A DNA stretch of 64,000 nucleotides from Microvirga thermotolerans (GTDB lineage Bacteria; Pseudomonadota; Alphaproteobacteria; Rhizobiales; Beijerinckiaceae). Under the pieces are notes generated by a model that worked only from the letters and a program-made list of their open reading frames with translations, ran no database searches and was not told the DNA's origin. The stretch is taken from NCBI RefSeq assembly GCF_009363855.1, contig NZ_CP045423.1, forward strand, positions 1,580,001 through 1,644,000. The letters are read 5' to 3'. Made by a program: the position numbers and the translations under genes. Numbering within the stretch: position 1 is the first letter of the stretch; the number at the start of each line of letters is the position of its first letter. Shown in pieces: positions 57,521 through 64,000 of this stretch.

Positions 57521-58813
57521 ATGTCAACGCCACATCGTTTCATTCGGTCGTTGCTGGACCTCGGAGCCCGCTTCCTGCCGCGCGGCGGCGTCGTCCTCCT
57601 GCTCGGGACGCTGTCGGCCCGGGCGATCTCGACCTGCGGGCTGCTCGTCACGGCGGCGCTCCTGGGACCCGCGCCCTATGCCGCCCTCGGCGTATATGTC
57701 GGTGTCCTGTCGCTCCTCTCCGTAGCCGCCTGCGGGCGCTACGAGGCCGCGATTCTCGCGGTGAGGGACGAGAGGGATGCGCGCTCCGTCGTCCTGCTCT
57801 CGCAGCGGATCTGCGCCCTGTTCCTCCTTGCCGTATCCGCCTTCTGCGCGCTGGCGGTCGCGATGGGGTGGAACGTGCCGCTCGGATTGCCCGCGGCCGC
57901 GCTCGCCGTTCTGCCGCTCGGCATCTTCGCCCGCGTCAAGCTGCGCATCGAAAGCCTCGTGCTCACCCGGTCCGGCCGGCCGCGGATCCGGGCGCGGGGC
58001 GCCGTCGCGCAGAGCATCGCGCAGCCGCTGGTCACGCTCGCGATCTATGGCATGGCCGTCGACCCGGTCATGGCCCTAGTGCTCGGAGACTGCGTCGGGC
58101 ATCTGGTCGCCGCGAGCATTCTCCGGGTCGGCAACCGTGCCTGGCGCGAGGAGAACCCTCCGCGCGGCCGCCTCGTCCAACATGCGAAGGCATGGCGCCA
58201 GATGCCGCTGCCGGGTCTGCCGAACGCCTTCCTGAGCATCGCCTTCGATGCGGCGCCCGCCCTGCTCGCCGGTCTCACGCTGCCGCCCCATCTCGGCGGC
58301 CAGATGATCCTCGCCCTGCGTCTTCTGGACATTCCGGGCTTTCTGGTGAGCTTCGTCGCGGTGCCGACGCTCCAGCGCGCCATCGTCGAGGACAGGACAC
58401 CGCTCCGATACACCCTGCGGCCCGTTCTCCGGCTTGCCGTCCTGCTCGGCGGCACGTTCCTGGCGATCGCGGGCGCGGCTCATGTCCTCTCGCCGCTTCT
58501 CCTGCACACCCGGTGGCCGGAGCTGTTCCGGCTCGTTCAATGGTTCGCACCGAGCGCCGCGCTCCTGGCCTTCATCAATCCGCTGATCGAGCTCATCGCG
58601 ATCTACGGCGTGGAGGTGCAGGCCTTCCGGCTGCATCTCGCCTCGCTTTTCGTGCTTGCCCTTTGCACGGGAGGGCTTCTGGTCTTCGGGGAAAGGGTGC
58701 CCTCGCTTGCGCTGCTCATCGCGCTCGCGGCCCTGGCGCGCGTCATCCTGTTCGCGCGTCTGCTCGTCGCCCAGAGCCGGATCGAGCGGGAGAGGGTTGC
58801 CCGACGCGCCTGA
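57521..58813 (+). CDS. Multi-pass membrane protein, polysaccharide flippase-like (MOP superfamily)
   Basis: A 430-residue protein with about 12 hydrophobic segments. The N-terminal half has the Wzx-like pattern GTLSARAISTCGLLVTAALL, GPAPYAALGVYVGVLSLLSV and ACGRYEAAILAVRDERDA, in which R/K- and E-rich loops follow helices 2 and 3. This matches lipopolysaccharide biosynthesis/O-antigen flippases, though no glycosyltransferase genes are nearby. Start ATG 57521 is supported by the hydrophobicity onset rather than by a ribosome site, which is weak. The orphan location leaves the lipid-linked substrate unknown. Confidence 0.78.
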   Translation: MSTPHRFIRSLLDLGARFLPRGGVVLLLGTLSARAISTCGLLVTAALLGPAPYAALGVYVGVLSLLSVAACGRYEAAILAVRDERDARSVVLLSQRICALFLLAVSAFCALAVAMGWNVPLGLPAAALAVLPLGIFARVKLRIESLVLTRSGRPRIRARGAVAQSIAQPLVTLAIYGMAVDPVMALVLGDCVGHLVAASILRVGNRAWREENPPRGRLVQHAKAWRQMPLPGLPNAFLSIAFDAAPALLAGLTLPPHLGGQMILALRLLDIPGFLVSFVAVPTLQRAIVEDRTPLRYTLRPVLRLAVLLGGTFLAIAGAAHVLSPLLLHTRWPELFRLVQWFAPSAALLAFINPLIELIAIYGVEVQAFRLHLASLFVLALCTGGLLVFGERVPSLALLIALAALARVILFARLLVAQSRIERERVARRA

Positions 58814-58926
58814 ACGGCCGCGCGGAAACGGGCCCGTCAGGCCGGTTGCATGGCGGCGGCGATGGATAATAGCCTGTCGTTACGCCGTCGGACGGCGGAT
58901 CCTGTCCATGTCCCTGTGAGCTGCAG

Positions 58927-60468
58927 ATGAGCGACATCTCCGTGCCGAGGCGGCACTTCCTTCTCGCGTCCCTCGCGGGAACGCTCGCCCTGCGGCCGTT
59001 CGGGATTCTCGAGGCGGCGCCGCGCCTGCCGGACGATCCCTTCACCCTCGGGGTGGCTTCCGGCGCGCCGCGTCCAGACAGCGTCGTCATCTGGACGCGG
59101 CTTGCCCCGAAGCCGCTCGAGGGTGGCGGGATGCCGGAGACTCCCGTCGCCGTGGACTGGCAGGTCGCCGAGGACGAGAGCTTCCGGCGGATCGTCCGGA
59201 AGGGGCGCGCCGTGGCCGAGCCCGCCTCGGCCCACGCCGTCCATGTGACGGTCACGGGGCTCCGGCCCGCGCGATGGTACTGGTATCGCTTCCGCGTCGG
59301 CCGCGCGGCGAGCCCCGTCGGCCGCACGCGCACCGCGGCAGCGCCGGGCATGACCGGCGACCTGCGTTTCGCCTATGCCTCCTGCCAGCAGTACGAGCAG
59401 GGCTACTATGCCGCCTATGCGGAGCTCGCGCGCCGCGACCTCGACTTCGTCGTCCATCTGGGCGACTACATCTACGAATCGTCCTGGGGCTCGCGCCATG
59501 TGCGCAAGCACCAGGGCGGCATTCCGACCACGCTGCCCGAGTTCCGCGAGCGCTACGCCCTCTACAGGCTCGATCCGGACCTCCAGGCGGCGCATGCGGC
59601 GTTTCCCTGGCTCTCGATCTGGGACGATCACGAGGTTGCAAACGATTACGCAGATGACCGCTCTCCCGCCATGGCCGACCGGGACCAGTTCCTGAAGGTC
59701 CGCGCTGCCGCCTACCAGGCCTATTACGAGCACATGCCCCTGCCGCCGGCCGCGCGCCCGCGCGGCCCCTCGGCCGTCATCTACGACAGGTACCGGTTCG
59801 GCGACATGGCGAGCGTGATCCTCCTCGACGACCGGCAGTACCGCTCGCCGCACGCGTGCCTGACAGGACGCAGCGCATCGCCGCGCGCGGACTGTCCGGA
59901 CCGTCTGCGGGAGGACCGCACCATGCTCGGCGCCGAGCAGGAGGCGTGGCTCGACAGAGCCCTGGCCGGAACCCGGACCCGCTGGACCGTCATCGCGCAG
60001 CAGACCCTCATGGCGGAGCGCGACCTCGATCCGGGCGACGGCCATGGCTACTGGATGGACGGGTGGGACGGCTATGCCGCCGGGCGCCGGAGGCTCCTCG
60101 ACGGCATCTCCGCCCACCGCGTGGCCAACCCCGTCGTGATCGGAGGCGACGTGCATGCGTTCTTCGCGGCGGATCTCAAGCGCGACTTCCACGACGAGAA
60201 GGCGGAGGTGATCGCCACGGAATTCTGCGGCACCTCCATCACCTCGGAAGGGCCGAACGCCAAGGGGATTGCAACCGTGCGCGCCAAGAACCCGCACATC
60301 CGCTATGCCCGCGGCGACAAACGGGGCTTCGCCACCGTTTCCCTAAGGAGCGGCCACTGCGCGGTGGATTTCGAGGCCGTGGAGAACGAGAAGGAGCGCC
60401 GCTCCCCGGTCTCCCGCATCGCCTCCTTCGTCTGCCTCGACGGCCGTCCCGGCGTGCAGGAAGCCTGA
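58927..60468 (+). CDS. phoD: PhoD-type alkaline phosphatase/phosphodiesterase, Tat-exported
   Basis: A 513-residue precursor with a twin-arginine signal (VPRRHFLLASLAGTLAL), the PhoD N-terminal domain (FTLGVASGAPRPDSVVIWTR, VDWQVAEDESF) and the metallophosphatase core: FAYASCQQYEQGYY, VHLGDYIYESSWG, FPWLSIWDDHEVANDYADD, VILLDDRQYRS, WTVIAQQTLMAERD and VIGGDVHAFF. In characterised PhoD these bind Ca2+ and Fe3+ in the periplasm and release phosphate from mono- and diesters. No Pho box is obvious upstream. It converges on the MFS gene of the ccoIS cluster. Confidence 0.9.
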   Translation: MSDISVPRRHFLLASLAGTLALRPFGILEAAPRLPDDPFTLGVASGAPRPDSVVIWTRLAPKPLEGGGMPETPVAVDWQVAEDESFRRIVRKGRAVAEPASAHAVHVTVTGLRPARWYWYRFRVGRAASPVGRTRTAAAPGMTGDLRFAYASCQQYEQGYYAAYAELARRDLDFVVHLGDYIYESSWGSRHVRKHQGGIPTTLPEFRERYALYRLDPDLQAAHAAFPWLSIWDDHEVANDYADDRSPAMADRDQFLKVRAAAYQAYYEHMPLPPAARPRGPSAVIYDRYRFGDMASVILLDDRQYRSPHACLTGRSASPRADCPDRLREDRTMLGAEQEAWLDRALAGTRTRWTVIAQQTLMAERDLDPGDGHGYWMDGWDGYAAGRRRLLDGISAHRVANPVVIGGDVHAFFAADLKRDFHDEKAEVIATEFCGTSITSEGPNAKGIATVRAKNPHIRYARGDKRGFATVSLRSGHCAVDFEAVENEKERRSPVSRIASFVCLDGRPGVQEA

Positions 60469-60489
60469 GACGGAGGCCGGGGCCGGTCC

Positions 60490-61599
60490 TCAGATCGCGA
60501 TGCCGGTGGCGAGGGCGCCGAGCAGGGCTCCGGCCAGCACGCATCCGTCGTGGAGGCCGAGCTGCCAGCGCGAGGGCTCTCCGTCCCGATGGAGCCACAG
60601 GGTCGTGCCGAGGGCGGCCAGGGACCAGCCGATCCCCAGAAGCGCCGCCGACAGCGAGAAAAGGGGCGCGGTGGAGGAGAGGGAGAAGATCAGGGCCCCC
60701 GCCCCGAGGGCAGCGCTTCCGCCTCCCGCGATCCAGAGGGGACGGACCGAGGGCAGGCCCGCGAGCACGAGCGACGGCGCATACATGGCGACCACGTGCC
60801 ATGCGACGACGCCGGAGACCGCCCCCGTCAGGCCGCACCCGACCATGGCGATGGGGGTCGCGCCCATGAGGGCGGTCATCGTGAACCAGGCGGCGGCGCC
60901 GACCAGCGTCGGCAGGAGAACGGCCCGCCACGGCTTGCCTTGCCGGGGCGCGGTAAGCTGCGTGTGCAGCGGCCGGTAGGGCAGGGCTGCCGTGGCGGCG
61001 AGGGATCCCACATGGGCCAGGGCCGCCGCCGCGCCCATGCCGACGAAATCGCGCGGCGCGGCGAGGGCCTCCGCCGCCCGGGCGATGCCCGGCGCTGCGA
61101 CCCCCGCGATTGTCGCCGCTCCGAACACCAGCAGCAGCGCGGACGTGCCCCTGGCGCCGATCCCTGCCGCGGCATGGCGGTAGAACAGGCTGAACCCGCC
61201 TGCGACCCCGAGCCAGAACGCGCCCAGGACCAGGGCGCCGAAGTGCCACCCGGTCAGAGCCCAGACCAGCATCAGGCCGCCCGCGATCCCGATGCTCGCG
61301 CCGAGGGAGAAGGCGGCGCGCCGGCCCAGCGCGTCGAGCAGGAGGGAGGCGGGAAGCCCTGCGACCGCCGCCCCCGCGTAGAAGGCGGTGTAGGGCAGGG
61401 CGGCCGCGGCCCGGCTCGGCGCAAGGGACAGGCCGGCGAGCGGCAGGATGCCGAGGATCAGGACTTGCGACAGGACGGACAGGGAGAAGGCGGCGGCGAG
61501 CAGGGCGGTCCCGCGCCGGTCGGCCTCGCCGTCGCCGGGTACGATGGCGCAGGCGCAGTCGAGCCGACCTGCGCGCGGAAGATCCGTGGAAGCCGTCAT
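60490..61599 (-). CDS. MFS transporter with CcoA-type copper motifs
   Basis: A 369-residue major facilitator protein with about 12 helices. The second half contains M241-TAL-M245 and H268-VVA-M272, matching in type and near-identical spacing the MxxxM (TM7) and HxxxM (TM8) pairs essential for copper import by CcoA of Rhodobacter capsulatus (CalT family). A C15-A-C17 pair precedes the first helix. The start codon overlaps the ccoS stop (ATGA), and the upstream ccoI encodes the copper-exporting P-type ATPase that supplies cbb3 oxidase. A role as the copper importer for cbb3 oxidase assembly is therefore strongly suggested; generic MFS function remains possible. The longer open frame upstream is antisense or out of frame with ccoI and not part of this gene. 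Confidence 0.85.
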   Translation of the reverse strand: MTASTDLPRAGRLDCACAIVPGDGEADRRGTALLAAAFSLSVLSQVLILGILPLAGLSLAPSRAAAALPYTAFYAGAAVAGLPASLLLDALGRRAAFSLGASIGIAGGLMLVWALTGWHFGALVLGAFWLGVAGGFSLFYRHAAAGIGARGTSALLLVFGAATIAGVAAPGIARAAEALAAPRDFVGMGAAAALAHVGSLAATAALPYRPLHTQLTAPRQGKPWRAVLLPTLVGAAAWFTMTALMGATPIAMVGCGLTGAVSGVVAWHVVAMYAPSLVLAGLPSVRPLWIAGGGSAALGAGALIFSLSSTAPLFSLSAALLGIGWSLAALGTTLWLHRDGEPSRWQLGLHDGCVLAGALLGALATGIAI

Positions 61600-61745
61600 G
61601 GCGTCACGTCGTCGTCGCTGAGCACGCGCAGCGCCGCGCCCTGCACGTCGTCGTACTGTCCGTTCCTCAGCGACCACAGGAAGGCGGCGAGGCCGCAGAG
61701 GCCGAGCATCAGGGCCGTCGGGACGAGGAAGAGGAGAACGTTCAT
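61596..61745 (-). CDS. ccoS: cbb3-type cytochrome oxidase assembly protein CcoS
   Basis: A 49-residue protein starting at ATG 61745, three bases after the ccoI stop: one membrane helix MNVLLFLVPTALMLGLCGLA continuing AFLWSL, then RNGQYDDVQGAALRVL and an acidic tail DDD. The single N-terminal helix followed by W-(S/A)-x-R-x-GQYDD(L/V)xGxAxR(I/V)L is the CcoS/FixS signature. CcoS is needed to insert heme and copper into CcoN. The stop overlaps the start of the CcoA-like gene. Confidence 0.93.
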   Translation of the reverse strand: MNVLLFLVPTALMLGLCGLAAFLWSLRNGQYDDVQGAALRVLSDDDVTP

Positions 61746-61748
61746 GGT

Positions 61749-63989
61749 TCAGGCTCCCTGAAGGACGGCGGCCGCGGATCGCCGCCGCGAGGCGTTCGGC
61801 TGCTGCGCGGGTGCGCGCACGCCGCGGGCCCGGAGCGCGTTGAGCGTCACGAGGCTCGACGAGCCGGACATGGCGAGCGCCGCCACGAGGGGGGTGACAT
61901 AGCCGAGGAAGGCGAGCGGCACCGCGAAGAGGTTGTAGACGAGGGCGATGACGAGGTTCTGGCGCATGAGGGCATGGGCGCACCGGGAGATCGCCACCGC
62001 CTCGGCGACCGGCGCGAGCCTGTCGCCGAGGAAGACCGCATCCGCCTGCGCCTGCGTCAGGTCGGCCGCGGTGATCGGGGAGATGGAGACATCCGCTGCC
62101 GCCAGGGCCGGGGCGTCGTTGAGGCCGTCCCCGACCATGAGAATGCGGCGCCCTTCGCCCTTCAGGCGCTCCAGGACGGCGATCTTCTCGGCGGGCTTCG
62201 CGCCGCCCTGCCAGCTTCCGATGCCGAGCGTCCCCGCGACGGGAGCGACCGCCTCTGGCCGGTCGCCCGAGAGGATGCGGCAGTCGAGGCCGAGCGCCTG
62301 CAGCGCCCTCACGGTTCGCGCCGCATCGGGCCGCAGGGCCTGGCGGACGCGGAGAACGGCGCGCTCCCGGCCGTAGGAGAAGGCGATGAGGGAGGCCTGC
62401 GCGTCCTCGGCGGCCGCGGCGGCGGCGAGATCCTCGGCGCCGCAGAAGGCCGGGCTGCCGAGACGAAGCTCCACCCCGTCCACCACGGCGCGGACACCCT
62501 TGCCGGGCTCCTCGACCGCGCCTTCGAAGGGGCGGGCGTCCCGCGCCTCCCTGGCTGCGGCCGCGGCGAGGGGATGGTGGCTCGACAGGGCGAGGCGGGC
62601 GGCCGCTTCGAGCAGGTCGGGGCGGATCGCCGCCGTGTTGGCGATCCGCGCCTCCGGCAGGGTCAGGGTGCCGGTCTTGTCGAACACGACCGTGTCCACG
62701 GACGCGAGGCGCTCCAGGGCATCGCCGGAATTGAGCAGCACGTTCGCCCTGAACAGCGCCCCTGAGGCGACGACCTGCACGACGGGGATGGCGAGGGCGA
62801 GCGCGCAGGGGCAGGTGATGATGAGCACCGCGACGGCGGTGATGACCGCATCGTGCACCGAGGCCCCGGTGGCGATCCACACGATGGCCGTGAGGGCGGC
62901 GGCGATGTGCACCACGGGTGCGTAGGCGCGTGCCACCCTGTCTGCCAGTTGGCGGTAGCGCGACTTCGCGGCGGATGCGTTGTCGAGGAGGCGCTCGACC
63001 TCGTCCAGCAGGGTTCCCTGTCCCGCCGCGGTGACCTGCACCGTCAGCGCCCCGGCATGGTTGAGGCTCCCCGCATAGACCGCGTCGCCGCCGCCGAGGG
63101 CGCGGAGCGCGGTTTCGCCCGTCACGAGGCTCTCGTCCGCCTCGGAGGTGCCGGACAGGACGACGCCGTCGACGGGGATGCGCTCTCCGGGGCGGACCAG
63201 CACCCGGTCGCCGGGCGCGAGGGCCGCGACGGGAACGAGGGTCGCCTCGCCCTTGGCGTCGAGGCGATGGGCGACTTCCGCGCGGAGGGAGGCGAGGTTG
63301 CCGGCGACCGCCCGCGTCCGGCGGCGCATGGCCTGGTCGAGGTAGCGTCCGCAGAGGAGGAAGAACAGGAGCATCACCACGGAGTCGAAATAGGTATGCT
63401 CCGCGTGGTTGACGGTCTCGATCACCGACATGACGAGCGCCAGCAGAATGCCGATGGTGATCGGCACGTCCATGTTGGTGCGCCCCTTCCTCAGGGCGCC
63501 GAGGGCGCTGCGGAAGAAGGGCTGCCCCGCATAGGCGACCGCCGGCAGCGAGATGAGCGCCGCGAGCCAGTGGAAGAAGTCGCGCGTCTCCGGCGAGATG
63601 TCCGTGACGTTGCCCGACCACACGGAAACCGCGAGCAGCATGATGTTCATGGACGCGAAGCCCGCCACCGCAAGGCACTTGAGGAGCCACTGCGCCCTGC
63701 GTGTCTCCTCCTCCTCTGCGGCACGGGCCTTGAAGGGATGCGCGCGATAGCCGAGCCGCCTCAGCTCCTCGACGGCGCGCGCCGGATCGAGACCGCCGGT
63801 CCATTGCAGGGACAGGCGGTGGGTCGTGTAGTTGAGCCGCGCGGAGAGAAGGCCGGGAAGGTGGGAGAGGCCGCCCTCGATCTCGCCGATGCAGGCCGCG
63901 CAGTCGATTCCCTCGACGGCGAGATCCAGATGGGACGTGCCGTCGTCCTGGCGCTTCACGTAGACGGAGAGGTCGAGGGTCTCGGCCAT
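61749..63989 (-). CDS. ccoI: Copper-translocating P1B-type ATPase CcoI (FixI)
   Basis: A 746-residue heavy-metal ATPase: N-terminal heavy-metal-associated domain with GIDCAACIGEIE, eight membrane helices, the actuator motif SLVTGETALR, transmembrane copper-site CPC in ITCPCALALA, phosphorylation site VFDKTGTLTLPEA, HP motif SSHHPLAAAA and hinge MVGDGLNDAPALAAADVSI. FixI/CcoI exports cytosolic Cu(I) to the CcoN assembly pathway rather than for detoxification; the adjoining ccoS confirms this branch. The ATG at 63989 is preceded by GGAGTGG at the window edge, where ccoH and the oxidase genes are expected further right. Confidence 0.94.
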   Translation of the reverse strand: MAETLDLSVYVKRQDDGTSHLDLAVEGIDCAACIGEIEGGLSHLPGLLSARLNYTTHRLSLQWTGGLDPARAVEELRRLGYRAHPFKARAAEEEETRRAQWLLKCLAVAGFASMNIMLLAVSVWSGNVTDISPETRDFFHWLAALISLPAVAYAGQPFFRSALGALRKGRTNMDVPITIGILLALVMSVIETVNHAEHTYFDSVVMLLFFLLCGRYLDQAMRRRTRAVAGNLASLRAEVAHRLDAKGEATLVPVAALAPGDRVLVRPGERIPVDGVVLSGTSEADESLVTGETALRALGGGDAVYAGSLNHAGALTVQVTAAGQGTLLDEVERLLDNASAAKSRYRQLADRVARAYAPVVHIAAALTAIVWIATGASVHDAVITAVAVLIITCPCALALAIPVVQVVASGALFRANVLLNSGDALERLASVDTVVFDKTGTLTLPEARIANTAAIRPDLLEAAARLALSSHHPLAAAAAREARDARPFEGAVEEPGKGVRAVVDGVELRLGSPAFCGAEDLAAAAAAEDAQASLIAFSYGRERAVLRVRQALRPDAARTVRALQALGLDCRILSGDRPEAVAPVAGTLGIGSWQGGAKPAEKIAVLERLKGEGRRILMVGDGLNDAPALAAADVSISPITAADLTQAQADAVFLGDRLAPVAEAVAISRCAHALMRQNLVIALVYNLFAVPLAFLGYVTPLVAALAMSGSSSLVTLNALRARGVRAPAQQPNASRRRSAAAVLQGA

Positions 63990-64000
63990 GAGGCCACTCC

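Noticed and set aside
60490-63804. A single 1104-residue frame that could be read as a fusion onto the MFS protein
   Set aside because: Only the last 369 residues are a real protein; the rest is ccoI read in the wrong frame (Arg/Gly/Pro-rich). The MFS start is fixed by the ccoS overlap at 61596-61599.

Overview
The window reads as a chromosomal segment of a high-GC alphaproteobacterium, most likely a Hyphomicrobiales relative of Microvirga, Bosea, Chelatococcus or Methylobacterium. This is inferred from base composition, the many solute transporters, a cbb3 oxidase maturation cluster and the style of the hybrid histidine kinases; no rRNA or tRNA gene is present to settle it. Long open frames antisense to real genes are frequent, as expected at this GC content, and were not accepted as genes.

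Layout. 1-5,000: two overlapping hybrid histidine kinase/response regulator genes, the first cut by the window edge. 5,040-6,626: an RTX-type calcium-binding protein converging on them; a palindromic repeat supplies both stop codons. 7,233-15,790: a LysR regulator divergent from a five-gene peptide-type (Dpp/Opp) ABC transporter plus a CocE-type hydrolase. 15,791-16,539: hairpins and a decayed IS481-type transposase. 16,540-26,400: a LysR regulator followed by a co-directional block of nitrilase-fold amidohydrolase, RraA-like protein, polyamine-type ABC transporter (four genes), formylglycine-generating enzyme, small membrane protein and cytoplasmic arylsulfatase. 26,400-28,900: a DUF202 protein, a second copy of the palindromic repeat, a small Cys/His protein, and the remains of an HlyD adaptor gene next to a cadherin/VCBS-like fragment. 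28,962-33,084: AMACR-type CoA transferase/racemase, acyl-CoA synthetase and acyl-CoA dehydrogenase. 33,242-38,262: polar amino acid ABC transporter, argininosuccinate lyase-like enzyme and a divergent LysR gene with palindromic operators. 38,309-40,052: divergent MerR/MFS pair with a 19-bp-spacer promoter. 40,339-50,516: glycerate 2-kinase-type protein, RpiR regulator and a second Dpp/Opp transporter with an alpha/beta hydrolase and an M20 amidohydrolase. 50,673-57,368: DUF6455 protein, TRAP transporter, self-sufficient CYP116B-type P450 and divergent IclR regulator. 57,521-60,468: a flippase-like membrane protein and a PhoD phosphatase. 60,490-63,989: ccoI-ccoS followed by an MFS protein carrying the copper motifs of CcoA.

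The window is mostly a series of scavenging modules, each pairing an importer with one or two cytoplasmic enzymes and a local regulator. The least conventional are the sulfate-ester module (17.5-26.4 kb), the P450/TRAP/IclR module (51-57.4 kb), the ArgH-like/amino acid transporter module (33-38 kb), and the coupling of a CcoA-like copper importer to ccoIS.
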